Source of the DNA: a candidate division WOR-3 bacterium
GTDB lineage: Bacteria; Hydrothermota; Tepidihabitantia; Tepidihabitantales; CAIPLT01
Length of the DNA: 60,821 nucleotides
Assembly: GCA_039801505.1 (NCBI GenBank)
Contig: JBDRUV010000007.1
Span: 1-60,821, forward strand
Direction: 5' to 3'
Numbering within the stretch: the stretch's first letter is position 1; every line of letters begins with the position of its first letter. Positions 9,401-19,420 of this stretch are shown here, piece by piece. Both the position numbers and the translations under genes were made by a program. Below the pieces are notes generated by a model. That model saw nothing but the letters and a program-made list of their open reading frames with translations. It had not been told where the DNA came from and did no database searches.

Positions 9401-10185
9401 AAGCCCACCTTGTCTTTAATAATACTGGCTAATTTTTCTGAAATTTCTTCATCACTACCAGTAAGAATTTGGGCCTTCGATATAATCTCAGGATAATACA
9501 TCTCCACAAGATCAATAAGCGCCTTTAAATTGTCGGGACTAATATTTAACGCCTGGGCATTAAGCACCATTAATGTTTTAGTAGTGGCGCGTTTAATTCC
9601 TAAAATTGACGGAAAGCGCGGTTTATTAATACCAGTTTGCACGGAGAGCACCGCAGGCAGTGCCAGTTCTTTGTTCTCTAAAATACCGCCTTCAAGTTCT
9701 CGACTGACCTTGAGCCGGGAATTATCAAGGAGCTCTAAATGAGTAACATAAGCGGCTGAGGGTAATTTTAAGAACCCAGCCAAAGCCGGACCAACGCAGG
9801 AGTAACCATCATCAAGAGCGATTGCTCCAGTCAAAATTATATCATACTTGTGTTGACTTATGGCCTGGGCTAAAATATAAGCAGTGGCCAACGGATCATA
9901 ACGGAGATTCGTAAATAACTCGTCGGTTAACCGAATTGCCCGGTCCGCACCTTTGGCCAAAGCCATGCGTAACATCTCATCACTAGCTTGATCGCCAATT
10001 GTGATCACCGTTACCTGACCACCAAATTTTTCTTTAAGTTGGAGCCCGGCCTCTAAGGCGTAGTCATCAGCTTCATTAACCGTATATGAGAGCCGAACTT
10101 TTAAGATGTCCTTCTTACTACTATCAATGCGGACTTCTGTATCTTGGGTATTAGGCACTAATTTTAAACAAACAAATATCTCCAT
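9397..10185 (-). CDS. etfB: Electron transfer flavoprotein beta subunit
   Basis: The 262-residue partner of EtfA, binding AMP or a second FAD depending on the class. It starts with the typical EIFVCLKLVPNTQDTEVR. Family blocks follow: NEADDYALEAGLQLKEKFGG, GADRAIRLTD and the GAIALDDGYSCVGPALAGFL segment. The latter is DG..xxVGPxLA as in the ETF signature. It is first gene of the minus-strand unit. A weak GGGGTGA site precedes the ATG. A TATAGT box at 10220-10225 could be its -10, but no good -35 is present. Confidence 0.94.
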   Translation of the reverse strand: MEIFVCLKLVPNTQDTEVRIDSSKKDILKVRLSYTVNEADDYALEAGLQLKEKFGGQVTVITIGDQASDEMLRMALAKGADRAIRLTDELFTNLRYDPLATAYILAQAISQHKYDIILTGAIALDDGYSCVGPALAGFLKLPSAAYVTHLELLDNSRLKVSRELEGGILENKELALPAVLSVQTGINKPRFPSILGIKRATTKTLMVLNAQALNISPDNLKALIDLVEMYYPEIISKAQILTGSDEEISEKLASIIKDKVGL

Positions 10186-10267
10186 AATTCACCCCAATCA
10201 GTTAAAAGTGGCTAATTGTACTATAAAACCACCAAAAAATCAATAATTTTAATTATCGCACACCACC

Positions 10268-10300
10268 TGGGACACGGTCCCCGGACCGTCCCCGGTACTG
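10268..10300. repeat. GACCGT intergenic repeat copy
   Basis: A GC-rich stretch with ACGGTCCCCGGACCGTCCCC at its core; ACGGTCC and GGACCGT are inverted copies that can form a hairpin. It lies between the divergent etfB and TPR-protein genes. It is similar to the elements near 33594 and 54301. Confidence 0.6.
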
Positions 10301-10374
10301 AGAGCACATAGCATTTAAGATGCCGCCGGCGTAATTAAAACCCATGAATCTAAAATCCTTAGCCGGTTGCACAC

Positions 10375-10403
10375 TTGACTATTGGCCAAATTCGATATAA
10401 GAT
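10375..10403 (+). promoter_or_regulatory. Promoter of the TPR protein gene
   Basis: TTGACT (10375-10380), a 17-base spacer and TAAGAT (10398-10403); an overlapping TATAAG (10396-10401) gives a 15-base spacer. The ATG at 10415 is only 11-13 bases downstream and has no Shine-Dalgarno site, so the leader is very short or absent. Confidence 0.65.
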
Positions 10404-10414
10404 AAATAATAACC

Positions 10415-12790
10415 ATGGGGAAAAACAGATTATTGGTGTGGTTCGGTGCGATTCTGGGGTTAAGTAATTACTTATTGGGTATCACGCCGGAATTCTTTTT
10501 TAACTCCGATGCTAAAAAAGCCCAAATTCTAAAATCGTATTATTTAACTCAAAATCCTAAAGATTATTTTTCTGACGATGAAAATTTAGCGTTAGGTATT
10601 TATTACTATTTCGCAGGTAATTTTACCAAAGCCGAGCTCTACTTAAATCGAGCCCGAAGTCTTAATCCAAATTCTTTAAGTTTTTATCTGGCTAATTTTT
10701 ACTTAGCTGAATTATATCTAAAACAGAAGGCCTATCTTAAAGCCCTCAATGCCCTTAAGGCCATTGATACCAATTGTCAAGATCTGCCCAAAGATTATCT
10801 CCTGTATTCCGGGGTATGTTATTATCAGTTAGGTAACTACGATCAAGCTTTAAGATATCTGAGCAATTTTCAGCAGGTCGGTGTTGGCTCGGAGAATTAT
10901 CAAGTTGGGATTTTGTATTTAGCTTTGGCTAGTCTTAGTAATGGCGATTATAAACAAACCAATGAGATTTTAGCCCAAGATTCATTATTTCCCGATTCAA
11001 CATATCAAACGATTCGAAAGTATCTTCAGGCATTAAATTATCTCCTTCAAGGAAAACTGGTCCTCAGTAAAAATTTACTCAACGAATTAATTGTTGACAA
11101 TCCTCAAGTTACCTTCAGCCCATATATTGAGCTTTTGTTAGGCAAGATCTATTTTGAGGAACGCGATTATCACAATGCGTTAAAAAAGTTCTCCTCAGCC
11201 TACCGATTCAATGTCGACCCGATAAAAACTTATGCCGGACTTTATTTGGCCTTAAGCCACTTAAAAATCCGGGAGTATGATAAAGCCCTAACGATGTTAG
11301 ATTCGTTAGAGAATTCATTATACGAAGATGTTGCCGTATACTACAAGGCCCGCATCTTAGAACAACAAGCGAAGCGACGTAAAGCCCAAAGTGAATATAA
11401 AAAATTGGTGGCTAAATATCCAGCTAACAAGACAACCGAGTATGCCTACCTAAACCTCTTTCGTTTACTATTGGACGAAGAAAATTATCAAGAGTTTATC
11501 GCCTTGGCCCAAGAATTTATAAACAATTTTCCCGCCAGTCCCGAGATCCAGAATGTTTTATATCGGGTTATCGAGGCGAGTTATAAGCTAAATCAAGACG
11601 CTAAAGTTGAAGCGTACGCCGAAAAGTTTCTTACTGATTTTGCCCAAGCGCCTCAGGCTGACGAAGTTCGGTTTTACTTGGCGGCAATAAAGCTTAAAAA
11701 CAATAAGACTCGGGAAGCACAAAGCCACCTGGTAAAAATAACTGATCGCAAATTATATCCTTATGCTCAGAAGATCATCGGCGATCTCTACTTGAAGGCC
11801 GACAGTCTAACCCGAGCCCTCGAGTTTTATGTTCGAGCTGAACGCTCTGGGACTGATAGCATCGTGGACATTGCTCGTTTGGCTCAAAAAGAGATTTACT
11901 ATCGGATGGGGCGTTATCAGTCCAAAATCGCAATGCTCGAAGAATTTTTAACCGAGTATCCCTCAGCCTATAATGCCAGTCGCATTCAATATGAGATTGC
12001 GGAATCACTGTTTAATCGCGGCGAATTTGCCCAAGCCTTAGTTGCTTACCAAAAGGCGCGTAATTATCGAACCTCGCGCGAACTTGTTTCAGAAATTCTT
12101 TGGCGCGAAGGCAACTGCTATGAGCATTTAGATAATTTAGATAGTGCCATAATTGCCTATGAGCAACTCTTAAATTTTGATAAGAACTTTACGCATCGTG
12201 GCATGGTATTAAAAAGGTTAACTCAACTTTACGAAAACCAAGGGAATTATGAAAAAGCGATTTTTTATTATCAAGAGTTAATAAAAAGCTCATCTCATAA
12301 TGACGACCAAGAAGCTGGTTATTTGGGTTTGGCTAAAATTTATCAGAAGTTTAATCGTCTGTTAGAAGCCCGGACCATTTTAAAGCAATTTATTAGCGAG
12401 TTCTCCAATTCCGCACGAGCTTTTGAAGCTTATCTTATGCTAAGTGAAGTTAGCTTGTTATTAGGCGACTATAAAGAGTCCGAAAAATATGCCCAAACCC
12501 TTGTAAAGAAATTTAAAAAGTTTGGCGAAGGCTATTTTCAATTAGGCAAAATTTATCAGGCGCAAAATAAATATAAGGATGCGGTGTTAAATTTTGAATT
12601 GGCCAGTAAATATTATGGCCCCGAAAAAGGAGCGCTTGCTTTGTTTGAAGCAGGCAAAAGTGCTATGGCCGGAAAGCAATACCAAGAGGCTCAAAGATAT
12701 TTTACTCAAGCAATGCAGATGACTACCGATGAACGATTACGACTCGAGTGTGAACGTTTGCTGGCCGAACTTTCGACTCTTGACAAATAA
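10415..12790 (+). CDS. Large tetratricopeptide-repeat protein, probably periplasmic
   Basis: A 791-residue protein made almost wholly of TPR helices after an N-terminal hydrophobic segment (about residues 7-24) that looks like an uncleaved signal or a signal peptide. Repeats such as YDQALRYLSNFQQ, YDKALTMLDSLENS, YEKAIFYYQELI, YKESEKYAQTLVKK and YQEAQRYFTQAMQ are spread over the whole length. Such proteins act as scaffolds in envelope assembly, gliding or secretion machines; the partner is unknown. The gene has its own promoter and hardly any leader. Its last codons contain the -35 box of the RNase P RNA promoter. No catalytic domain is seen. Confidence 0.82.
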   Translation: MGKNRLLVWFGAILGLSNYLLGITPEFFFNSDAKKAQILKSYYLTQNPKDYFSDDENLALGIYYYFAGNFTKAELYLNRARSLNPNSLSFYLANFYLAELYLKQKAYLKALNALKAIDTNCQDLPKDYLLYSGVCYYQLGNYDQALRYLSNFQQVGVGSENYQVGILYLALASLSNGDYKQTNEILAQDSLFPDSTYQTIRKYLQALNYLLQGKLVLSKNLLNELIVDNPQVTFSPYIELLLGKIYFEERDYHNALKKFSSAYRFNVDPIKTYAGLYLALSHLKIREYDKALTMLDSLENSLYEDVAVYYKARILEQQAKRRKAQSEYKKLVAKYPANKTTEYAYLNLFRLLLDEENYQEFIALAQEFINNFPASPEIQNVLYRVIEASYKLNQDAKVEAYAEKFLTDFAQAPQADEVRFYLAAIKLKNNKTREAQSHLVKITDRKLYPYAQKIIGDLYLKADSLTRALEFYVRAERSGTDSIVDIARLAQKEIYYRMGRYQSKIAMLEEFLTEYPSAYNASRIQYEIAESLFNRGEFAQALVAYQKARNYRTSRELVSEILWREGNCYEHLDNLDSAIIAYEQLLNFDKNFTHRGMVLKRLTQLYENQGNYEKAIFYYQELIKSSSHNDDQEAGYLGLAKIYQKFNRLLEARTILKQFISEFSNSARAFEAYLMLSEVSLLLGDYKESEKYAQTLVKKFKKFGEGYFQLGKIYQAQNKYKDAVLNFELASKYYGPEKGALALFEAGKSAMAGKQYQEAQRYFTQAMQMTTDERLRLECERLLAELSTLDK

Positions 12791-12808
12791 TAAGTAATTT
12801 CTTAAAAT
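12780..12808 (+). promoter_or_regulatory. Promoter of rnpB
   Basis: TTGACA (12780-12785), a 17-base spacer and TAAAAT (12803-12808). The predicted start, about 7 bases on, is 12815, exactly the first base of RNase P helix P1. The -35 box lies in the last sense codons of the TPR gene. Confidence 0.85.
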
Positions 12809-12814
12809 AAGAAT

Positions 12815-13184
12815 AAGGAAGGATAGGTCGGGCGGTCGCTCCTGAAAATGATCTTTTCAGGAGAGGAAAGTCCGAACTCCTCCAGACCAAGCGCTTGCGA
12901 AATGCAAGACCTGACCGAAAGGTCAGGATGGACAGTGTCACAGAAACGTAAACAGCCTATACTAGTTCAAATAGTATAGGCAATGGTGAAACAGTGCGGT
13001 AAGAGCGCACTACTTGCATTGGTGACAATGCAAGTGGACAAACCCCGCTTGGAGCAAGGCCAAGCAGGAGCCATGAGAGTCTGGCTCAAAGGCTCCGGGT
13101 CGGCCGCAATGAGTCCTTTGGCAACAAAGGACCGAGAGAAATGACCGCTTAAACAGAATTCGGCTTACGAACCTGTCCTTCCTT
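12815..13184 (+). ncRNA. rnpB: RNase P RNA, bacterial type A
   Basis: The catalytic RNA that matures tRNA 5' ends. Helix P1 is formed by AAGGAAGGA (12815-12823) and TCCTTCCTT (13176-13184). Conserved core elements are present: GAGGAAAGTCCG near 12863, ACAGTGTCACAGAAA near 12931, GGTGAAACAGTGCGGTAAGA near 12985, and ACAGAATTCGGCTTA (13153-13167), which corresponds to the family's closing element. The length, about 370 bases, and an apparently complete set of helices fit type A. The gene sits between the TPR gene and the S10 operon. Confidence 0.95.
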
Positions 13185-13244
13185 TACAGATTTTATTTAA
13201 CTTAAACGGTGGCTAAAAAATTTTAACCAATGATAAAAAATCTC

Positions 13245-13272
13245 TTGACTAATTTTAAAATTTTGATATAAT
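13245..13272 (+). promoter_or_regulatory. Promoter of the S10-spc operon
   Basis: TTGACT (13245-13250), a 16-base spacer and TATAAT (13267-13272). The expected start near 13279 leaves a leader of about 25 bases before rpsJ. That is too short for the long L4-binding leader known in E. coli. Confidence 0.8.
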
Positions 13273-13304
13273 TTTAGTTATTATTTTGGATTTGATTAAA
13301 AATT

Positions 13305-13634
13305 ATGAATAGTGCAACAATGCGACGAGTTGATCGAATAAGAATCAAACTTAAAGCGTACGATCATCGCTTACTTGATCAGTCGGCCCGGGATATTGTT
13401 GAAGTGGCTCGACGGACCGGAGCAATTGTTTCTGGGCCGATTCCTCTGCCAACCAAGCGGAGTTTATTTACAGTGCTGCGTTCGCCGCATGTGGACAAGA
13501 AATCTCGAGAGCAGTTTGAGTTGCGAGTACATAAACGATTAATTGAAATTTCTAATGCTACCAGAGAAATGGTTGATGCTTTAATGAAATTAGAAGTGCC
13601 AGCTGGCGTTGAAGTTGAGATTAAGACATCATGA
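13305..13634 (+). CDS. rpsJ: 30S ribosomal protein S10
   Basis: A small-subunit head protein; in other bacteria it also acts as NusE in transcription antitermination with NusB. The 109-residue protein carries the family start [18 protein letters not shown] and the block [20 protein letters not shown], followed by [12 protein letters not shown]. It opens the S10-spc operon behind its own promoter. No clear Shine-Dalgarno site is seen before the ATG. The stop overlaps the rplC start (ATGA). The few N-terminal residues ahead of RVDRIRIK suggest a start a little upstream of the usual one. Confidence 0.97.
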   Translation: MNSATMRRVDRIRIKLKAYDHRLLDQSARDIVEVARRTGAIVSGPIPLPTKRSLFTVLRSPHVDKKSREQFELRVHKRLIEISNATREMVDALMKLEVPAGVEVEIKTS

Positions 13635-14254
13635 TCGGTTTATTAGGCAGAAAGATTAAAATGACTCAATTATATGATGAAAAAGGCAAGGTGATTCCAG
13701 TAACTGTGGTGCGGGCTGGACCTTGTTATGTAGTGCAAAAGAAGACTTTAGAGAATGATGGTTATTGCGCTTTACAATTAGGCTTTGAGCCTAAAAAGAA
13801 AGCCAATAAGCCTGAGACCGGACACTTTAAGAAAGCTAATCTGACGCCGATGCGGGTTTTAAAAGAATTCCGGCTAAAAGATCCCGCCGTCTTGGCCAAT
13901 TATGAGATTGGTCAAGAATTAAAAGTTGATATTTTTACAATTGGTGAGAAGGTTTCGGTGACTGGCTATACCAAAGGTCGAGGTTTTGCGGGCGGTATGA
14001 AACGATGGGGTTGGAGTGGTGGTCCGGCATCACACGGTTCAATGTCACATCGGCGGATTGGTTCCTTGGGACCTGGTAGCTCTCCGGGGCATCCCTGGAA
14101 AGGCAGAACTCTACCAGGTCATTATGGTATGGAACGTGTTACTATTAAAAACTTAGAAGTGGTAAAAATCGAGCCGGCTGAAAATCTAATTTATATTAAA
14201 GGTGCTGTCCCTGGTTCGTCATATACACCGCTAATTATAAGAAAACAGGTATGA
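13631..14254 (+). CDS. rplC: 50S ribosomal protein L3
   Basis: A 207-residue large-subunit protein that reaches the peptidyl transferase centre and is needed early in assembly. It starts with [19 protein letters not shown] and contains the long-loop motif [19 protein letters not shown] followed by [20 protein letters not shown]. The glutamine methylated in many species lies in a related loop, which here reads SGGPASHG without glutamine. It is coupled by ATGA overlaps to both rpsJ and rplD. Confidence 0.97.
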   Translation: MIGLLGRKIKMTQLYDEKGKVIPVTVVRAGPCYVVQKKTLENDGYCALQLGFEPKKKANKPETGHFKKANLTPMRVLKEFRLKDPAVLANYEIGQELKVDIFTIGEKVSVTGYTKGRGFAGGMKRWGWSGGPASHGSMSHRRIGSLGPGSSPGHPWKGRTLPGHYGMERVTIKNLEVVKIEPAENLIYIKGAVPGSSYTPLIIRKQV

Positions 14255-14883
14255 AAGTGGATTTATTAACAGTAAACGGCACGGTTAAAGAGGCAATTGA
14301 ATTACCCGAAGAAATTTTCGGGCTTGAAGACAATCCTGGCTTAATTTGGGAAGCGGTGACTAATTATCTTGCTAACCAGAGGCAAGGAACCGCAAAAACT
14401 AAAACCCGCGGTGAAGTTAGCGGTGGTGGTCGAAAACCTTGGCCGCAAAAGCATACCGGTCGAGCCCGAGTAGGTTCTATTCGGTCACCGCTTTGGGTCG
14501 GTGGAGGCGTTGTATTCGGTCCGCAACCTCGAGACTATTCTTATAAAATACCTAAAAAGAAAAAACAGAAGGCTCTTAGAGTGGCACTGTCGATGAAACT
14601 TCGTAGGCAAGGGATCACGTTTATTGACGACTTTGAACTTGACAATCATAAGACCAAAGAGATGGTCAAGGTGTTAAAAAATTTAGGACTCGAAAATAAA
14701 AAAACTGTGTTAGTAAAAGACAGTTATCAAAAGAATATGATCTTAGCTGCGCGTAACATTCCAAATTTTTATTTAGTGCGAGCTAGTGATTTAAATGTTT
14801 ATGACTGTGTAGTTTCCGAGCAGTTGTTAGTTACTAAAAAAGGTTTAGAAAAAATTATTGAACGGTTAAGTAAGGATAATTAA
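14251..14883 (+). CDS. rplD: 50S ribosomal protein L4
   Basis: A 210-residue protein lining the exit tunnel; in E. coli it also represses its own operon. The extended loop [17 protein letters not shown] followed by [21 protein letters not shown] is intact. The C-terminal Rossmann-like half (residues about 115-205) is of normal length. The short leader upstream of rpsJ has no room for a long L4-responsive hairpin, so that control may be absent here (inference). ATGA overlap with rplC. Confidence 0.97.
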   Translation: MKVDLLTVNGTVKEAIELPEEIFGLEDNPGLIWEAVTNYLANQRQGTAKTKTRGEVSGGGRKPWPQKHTGRARVGSIRSPLWVGGGVVFGPQPRDYSYKIPKKKKQKALRVALSMKLRRQGITFIDDFELDNHKTKEMVKVLKNLGLENKKTVLVKDSYQKNMILAARNIPNFYLVRASDLNVYDCVVSEQLLVTKKGLEKIIERLSKDN

Positions 14884-14885
14884 CA

Positions 14886-15173
14886 ATGTTCGACAAATAT
14901 AAAGTTATAATTCGGCCGATTATTACTGAAAAATCAGAAACACTCCGTAGTGCTCATAATCAATATACCTTCGAGGTAGCCCCGAAGAGCAATAAGAGTG
15001 AGATTAAAAAAGCAGTGGAACAGTTATTTAAAGTTAAGGTTGCCAAAGTGCGGGTGATGAATTACGATGGTAAACCCAAACGCATGGGCGTATTTGTTGG
15101 TCGTCGGCCACATTATAAGAAAGCGATTGTTACCTTAAAAGAAGGTGAAAAAATTGAACTACTTGAGAGGTAA
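14886..15173 (+). CDS. rplW: 50S ribosomal protein L23
   Basis: A 95-residue protein at the tunnel exit, the docking site of trigger factor and the signal recognition particle. It starts [20 protein letters not shown] and shows [20 protein letters not shown] and [17 protein letters not shown], all typical of the family. It lies 2 bases after rplD and 3 bases before rplB in the ribosomal operon. Confidence 0.97.
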   Translation: MFDKYKVIIRPIITEKSETLRSAHNQYTFEVAPKSNKSEIKKAVEQLFKVKVAKVRVMNYDGKPKRMGVFVGRRPHYKKAIVTLKEGEKIELLER

Positions 15174-15176
15174 AAC

Positions 15177-16004
15177 ATGCCGATAAAGACTTATCGACCA
15201 ATACCACTCTCGCGTAGGTATTACACAGTATCAACTTTTGAAGAAATTACCACTGAAGAACCATATAAACCATTACTGAAACCGCATCCCAAGAAGGGTG
15301 GGCGAAATAATTTAGGTCGCATCACCGCCAAATATCGCGGTGGCGGTGAAAAGCGGCATTATCGAATTATCGATTTTAAACGTGATAAACACGACATCCC
15401 AGCGGTGGTTAAGTCGATAGAATATGATCCCAATCGCTCGGCACGGATTGCCTTGGTTTGTTACCGAGACGGTGAGTATCGGTATATTATAGCGCCTGAG
15501 GGACTGCGGGTTGGTGACGAAATTATCGCTGGGACAAAAGATATTCCAATTAAGATCGGCAATGCGATGCCTTTAGAAAAAATTCCGGTCGGTGTTGAAA
15601 TTCATAATCTTCAATTATATCCGAATTACAATTCTTATCTTATCAGAAGCGCCGGCACCTCAGGGCAGATCTTAGCTAAAGAAAGCAAATATGCTGTAAT
15701 AAAATTACCGTCAGGTGAGATAAGAAAGTTTCATTTGGCATGTTTTGCCACAATTGGCCGAGTATCTAATCCGGACCATAAGGATATTTCCATTGGTAAG
15801 GCTGGTCGAATGCGGCATCGGGGTTGGCGACCAAGAACTCGAGCTGTAGCAATGAATCCGGTAGACCATCCCATGGGCGGTGGTGAAGGTAAGACGTCTG
15901 GTGGTCGACATCCTTGTAGTGAAAAAGGGTTAATTGCTAAGGGCAAGAAAACTCGAAAGCGCAATAAACATTCTTCAAAACTAATTCTACAGAGGAGAAA
16001 GTAA
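15177..16004 (+). CDS. rplB: 50S ribosomal protein L2
   Basis: A 275-residue protein close to the peptidyl transferase centre, needed for subunit joining. Family marks: [19 protein letters not shown] near residue 41, [13 protein letters not shown], and the C-terminal loop [20 protein letters not shown] followed by [17 protein letters not shown] with the conserved histidine. It has full length. The stop and the rpsS start share a base (TAATG). Confidence 0.98.
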   Translation: MPIKTYRPIPLSRRYYTVSTFEEITTEEPYKPLLKPHPKKGGRNNLGRITAKYRGGGEKRHYRIIDFKRDKHDIPAVVKSIEYDPNRSARIALVCYRDGEYRYIIAPEGLRVGDEIIAGTKDIPIKIGNAMPLEKIPVGVEIHNLQLYPNYNSYLIRSAGTSGQILAKESKYAVIKLPSGEIRKFHLACFATIGRVSNPDHKDISIGKAGRMRHRGWRPRTRAVAMNPVDHPMGGGEGKTSGGRHPCSEKGLIAKGKKTRKRNKHSSKLILQRRK

Positions 16005-16294
16005 TGGGGCGTTCGACTAAAAAAGGGCCATATGTCGACCAGAAATTATTAAAAAAGATTTTAAAACTAACTGAAACTGGTGAGCGAAAAGTGATCAAGA
16101 CCTGGGCTCGACGTTCTCAAATTCCTCCAGAGTTTGTTGGTCATACGATAGCGGTCCATAATGGTCATCGGTTTATTCCCGTGTATATTACCGAACAGAT
16201 GGTCGGACATCGTTTAGGTGAATTTGCTCCGACTCGGACATTTCGAGCTCATTCTGGGCAGAGAAAAGAGAAGAAAGAGGAGGCTAAGGAATAA
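16004..16294 (+). CDS. rpsS: 30S ribosomal protein S19
   Basis: A 96-residue head protein that pairs with S13 and contacts the A-site tRNA. It starts [17 protein letters not shown] and contains [20 protein letters not shown] and [18 protein letters not shown]. The charged C-terminal tail (KEKKEEAKE) is ordinary. It shares bases with both neighbours (TAATG). Confidence 0.98.
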   Translation: MGRSTKKGPYVDQKLLKKILKLTETGERKVIKTWARRSQIPPEFVGHTIAVHNGHRFIPVYITEQMVGHRLGEFAPTRTFRAHSGQRKEKKEEAKE

Positions 16295-16641
16295 TGGAAG
16301 CTGTTGCGATTGCTCGATATCAACGGGGTTCAGTTAAGAAAATGAACCGGATCTTAGAATTAATTCGTAATAAACCAGTAGTGGAGGCGCTTTCGATTCT
16401 AGAATTTCTACCGAAACCAACTAAACGGGCAATACTCAAAACTCTAAAGTCAGCCGTGGCTAATGCAATTGTTAAAGCCGGCAAGGCACGCTTAAGTGAA
16501 AAGGATTTATATGTTAAAGTTGCCAAAGTTGACAGCGGACCGATGATGAAACGCTATCAACCTGGACCACGCGGTAGTGCTTCAATGATTCGAAAACGAA
16601 CTTGTCATATCACGATTAAAGTTGCAACTCACGAGGAGTAG
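16294..16641 (+). CDS. rplV: 50S ribosomal protein L22
   Basis: A 115-residue protein whose long hairpin lines the exit tunnel. Seen: [40 protein letters not shown] and the C-terminal hairpin end [18 protein letters not shown]. In place of the usual SPRK(A/V)R near the N-terminus it has QRGSVKKMN, a modest departure. The start overlaps the rpsS stop. Confidence 0.96.
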   Translation: MEAVAIARYQRGSVKKMNRILELIRNKPVVEALSILEFLPKPTKRAILKTLKSAVANAIVKAGKARLSEKDLYVKVAKVDSGPMMKRYQPGPRGSASMIRKRTCHITIKVATHEE

Positions 16642-16645
16642 TAAT

Positions 16646-17281
16646 ATGGGTCAAAAAACGCATCCAATCGGCTTCAGACTTGGCATTACGAAAACCTGGA
16701 AATCGGCGTGGTTTAGTGACAAAAATTACCGGCAGTATCTACTAGAGGACATAAAAATTCGGGATATTATCGAAAAGCGCTGTGCTGATGCAATGGTTGC
16801 CAATATTCGAATTGAGCGTGTGGTTAATAAAACTACTGTAACAATTTATACTGCGGCGCCAGGCAAGGTATTTGGGGCTGGAAGACGAAATTTAGACGCG
16901 TTACGTAACGAAATCAAAAATTTAATTAATCGAGACGTTCAATTATTAGTAGAAGTCGTAAGAATTCCAGAACTGGAAGCGAAACTTGTAGCGGAAAGTA
17001 TTGCCCAGCAACTTACGCAGCGAGTTGCGCACCGTCGTGCTATGAAGCGTGCAGTTACTCAAGCTATGCGGTTAGGGGCTAAAGGAATTAAGGTTATGGT
17101 TTCTGGGCGTTTAGCTGGTGCAGAAATTGCGCGTTCTCAGTGGTATCAAGAAGGTCGGTTACCACTTCAAACTTTAAAAGCGGACATTGACTATTATTGC
17201 AGCGTGGCCAAGACGATTTATGGAACAATTGGCGTAAAAGTATGGATATATAAGGGCGATGTAACCGAAATGAGGGTGTAA
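16646..17281 (+). CDS. rpsC: 30S ribosomal protein S3
   Basis: A 211-residue protein at the mRNA entry pore, with a KH domain and mRNA-unwinding role. It starts [20 protein letters not shown]; the frame is open from a TTG at 16622, but family alignment and the GAGGAG site at 16633-16638 fix the start at 16646. The C-terminal domain has [20 protein letters not shown] and [14 protein letters not shown]. Four bases follow before rplP. Confidence 0.98.
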   Translation: MGQKTHPIGFRLGITKTWKSAWFSDKNYRQYLLEDIKIRDIIEKRCADAMVANIRIERVVNKTTVTIYTAAPGKVFGAGRRNLDALRNEIKNLINRDVQLLVEVVRIPELEAKLVAESIAQQLTQRVAHRRAMKRAVTQAMRLGAKGIKVMVSGRLAGAEIARSQWYQEGRLPLQTLKADIDYYCSVAKTIYGTIGVKVWIYKGDVTEMRV

Positions 17282-17284
17282 GCT

Positions 17285-17713
17285 ATGTTGATGCCAAAAA
17301 GAGTAAAATATCGAAAACAACAGCGCGGAAGACGAAAAGGTAAAGAAAGCCGAGCTAATAAATTAGATTTCGGCGAATACGGGCTACAAGCCTTAGAACC
17401 GACATGGTTAACAGCTCGACAAATCGAAGCTGCCCGAATTGCGATTACTAAATTTCTTAAGAAAAGTGGTAAAATGTGGCTCCGAGTATTCCCAGATAAA
17501 CCGGTGACTAAAAAACCAGCTGAAACCCGAATGGGAAAGGGGAAAGGATCACCAGAATTTTGGGTGGCTGTAGTAAAACCTGGTCGGGTAATTTTTGAAC
17601 TCGAAGGTCTTGATAAAGCCGATGCTTATGAAGCACTAAGGCGAGCAGCAAGCAAACTACCATGTAAAACTCAAATTATTACTCGGGAAGAGGTAGCATA
17701 TGAAAGCTGCTGA
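17285..17713 (+). CDS. rplP: 50S ribosomal protein L16
   Basis: A 142-residue protein that helps place the A-site tRNA. It starts [20 protein letters not shown]; a second ATG at 17291 is the more usual family start. The block [20 protein letters not shown] is intact, including the arginine (in PAETRMGKG) near the site hydroxylated in some species. The last 14 bases overlap rpmC in another frame. Confidence 0.97.
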   Translation: MLMPKRVKYRKQQRGRRKGKESRANKLDFGEYGLQALEPTWLTARQIEAARIAITKFLKKSGKMWLRVFPDKPVTKKPAETRMGKGKGSPEFWVAVVKPGRVIFELEGLDKADAYEALRRAASKLPCKTQIITREEVAYESC

Positions 17714-17945
17714 AATTCGAGCTATGACAAAAGAAGAGATGCTGAAGAAATTAGAGGAACTTCAGGACGAATTACTGAAGCTCAAAATTCGTCGCGAGAC
17801 TGAAGAACTGCCTAATCCTTTACGACTGCGGACTTTGCGGCGAGACATTGCTCGAATTAAAACGGTGCTACGGGAACTTGAGCTTAAGGAACTCGAGAGC
17901 AAAAAAGCACAAGAAAAAGTATCAAAAAACAAAGCAAATAACTAA
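17700..17945 (+). CDS. rpmC: 50S ribosomal protein L29
   Basis: An 81-residue helical-hairpin protein near the tunnel exit. It shows [20 protein letters not shown], an [20 protein letters not shown] core and the [13 protein letters not shown] helix. A lysine-rich tail makes it a little longer than the usual 60-70 residues. The AAGAGG site lies inside the end of rplP, and the two genes overlap by 14 bases. Confidence 0.96.
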   Translation: MKAAEIRAMTKEEMLKKLEELQDELLKLKIRRETEELPNPLRLRTLRRDIARIKTVLRELELKELESKKAQEKVSKNKANN

Positions 17946-17954
17946 AGGAAAAGT

Positions 17955-18185
17955 ATGGCTAAGACGGTTATCGGTACTGTACTCAGCAACAAAATGAATA
18001 AAACCGTTGTGGTGCAGGTTGAACGGTTAGTACTTCATCCACGTGTAAAAAAATATGTTCGGAAACGAACTAAATTATACGCTCATGATGAAAATAATGA
18101 AGCTAAAATTGGCGATAAAGTAATGTTAGTCCCAACTAGACCGTTATCTAAACTAAAACGTTGGCGGGTGATTAAGATTTTATGA
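17955..18185 (+). CDS. rpsQ: 30S ribosomal protein S17
   Basis: A 76-residue primary 16S rRNA-binding protein with an OB fold. Family blocks: [40 protein letters not shown] and [20 protein letters not shown]. It is at the short end of the family. The stop overlaps the rplN start (ATGA). An AAAGGAA site precedes the ATG. Confidence 0.97.
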   Translation: MAKTVIGTVLSNKMNKTVVVQVERLVLHPRVKKYVRKRTKLYAHDENNEAKIGDKVMLVPTRPLSKLKRWRVIKIL

Positions 18186-18550
18186 TTCAAGATTTTACAC
18201 GATTAACAGTTGCTGATAATAGCGGTGCCCGTGTGGCTATGGTAATTAAAACATTGGGCGGGCACTATCGGCGATTTAGCCATGTTGGCGATGTTGTCGT
18301 GGTGACAATAAAAGATGCTTTACCTCATGCTCCTATTAAAAAAGGTGATATCGCAAAAGCGGTAATTGTGCGCCAGCGTAAAGAATATCGTCGAGATGAT
18401 GGTACTTATATTCGGTTCGACGATAATGCATGTGTATTAATCGACGATAAGGGAGAACCTCGAGGCACACGGGTTTTTGGGCCTGTGGCTCGCGAAGTTC
18501 GCGAAAAACATTTTACCAAAATTGTATCATTAGCGGCTGAGGTTTTATGA
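18182..18550 (+). CDS. rplN: 50S ribosomal protein L14
   Basis: A 122-residue protein that forms bridges with the 30S subunit. It starts [20 protein letters not shown] and contains the family signature region [20 protein letters not shown] and [20 protein letters not shown]. It has full, normal length. ATGA overlaps with rpsQ and rplX imply tight translational coupling. Confidence 0.98.
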   Translation: MIQDFTRLTVADNSGARVAMVIKTLGGHYRRFSHVGDVVVVTIKDALPHAPIKKGDIAKAVIVRQRKEYRRDDGTYIRFDDNACVLIDDKGEPRGTRVFGPVAREVREKHFTKIVSLAAEVL

Positions 18551-18867
18551 AACTAAAAAAAGGCGATTTAGTAGAAGTTCTTACAGGCGAGGAAAAGGGA
18601 CGGCGCGGGAAAATTTTAGAAATTATAAAGGATAAAAAGCGTAATATTATCCGAGCCGTAGTTGAGGGCGTAAATCTAGTTAAAAAGCATCAGCGAACAA
18701 TCCGGGCCGACCGTCCTGGGGGTATCATTGAAATTCCCAGTCCGATTAGTGTGGCTAATTTGGGACTATTGTGTCCAAAATGCGGGAAAATAACAAAGGT
18801 GCGTCGAGAGGTTATTGAGGGGAAACGAAAAAGAGTTTGTAAACTTTGTCAGGAGATAATCGATTAA
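18547..18867 (+). CDS. rplX: 50S ribosomal protein L24, zinc-ribbon form
   Basis: A 106-residue assembly initiator with a KOW domain: [20 protein letters not shown], then [20 protein letters not shown]. The C-terminus has two CxxC pairs (CPKC near residue 78 and CKLC near residue 100), which is the zinc-binding variant. Together with the zinc form of S14 nearby, this suggests zinc-dependent ribosome variants in this organism. Confidence 0.97.
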   Translation: MKLKKGDLVEVLTGEEKGRRGKILEIIKDKKRNIIRAVVEGVNLVKKHQRTIRADRPGGIIEIPSPISVANLGLLCPKCGKITKVRREVIEGKRKRVCKLCQEIID

Positions 18868-18868
18868 T

Positions 18869-19417
18869 ATGGTACCTCGCTTAAAAGAGCTATACAAGAC
18901 CAAGGTTGTAAAAAAGTTAATGGAACGTTTTAAATATAAGAATGTTCACCAGGTGCCTCGGATTTTAAAGGTAGTAATTAATGTTGGGGCCGGCGAGGCG
19001 GTTCAAGATCCCAAAATATTAGAAGTTATCAGTGAAGATTTGGCTTTAATTACCGGTCAACGGCCCATAATTACTCGAGCGCGAAAGGCAATTTCAGCAT
19101 TTAAATTGCGGGCCGGAATGCCTATCGGAGTAAAAGTGACTTTGCGCGGTAATCGCATGTATGAGTTTTTGGATCGGTTCTTTAACTTTGCCGCACCACG
19201 GATAAGAGACTTTCGGGGGTTTTCGGTAAATTCGTTCGACGGGCGCGGTGGCTATACATTAGGAATTTCCGAACAGACAATTTTTCCAGAAATCGAGATG
19301 GCGAAAGTTAAAAAAGTCTTTGGTATGGATATCACGATTTTAACTAACGCCCGACATGATGATGAGGCAAAGGCATTGCTTGAGGAATTAGGAATGCCAT
19401 TTCAAAGAGGTAAATAA
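18869..19417 (+). CDS. rplE: 50S ribosomal protein L5
   Basis: A 182-residue 5S rRNA-binding protein of the central protuberance. Seen: [60 protein letters not shown] and [11 protein letters not shown]. The length is normal. It lies one base after rplX and three before rpsN. Confidence 0.98.
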   Translation: MVPRLKELYKTKVVKKLMERFKYKNVHQVPRILKVVINVGAGEAVQDPKILEVISEDLALITGQRPIITRARKAISAFKLRAGMPIGVKVTLRGNRMYEFLDRFFNFAAPRIRDFRGFSVNSFDGRGGYTLGISEQTIFPEIEMAKVKKVFGMDITILTNARHDDEAKALLEELGMPFQRGK

Positions 19418-19420
19418 AGT

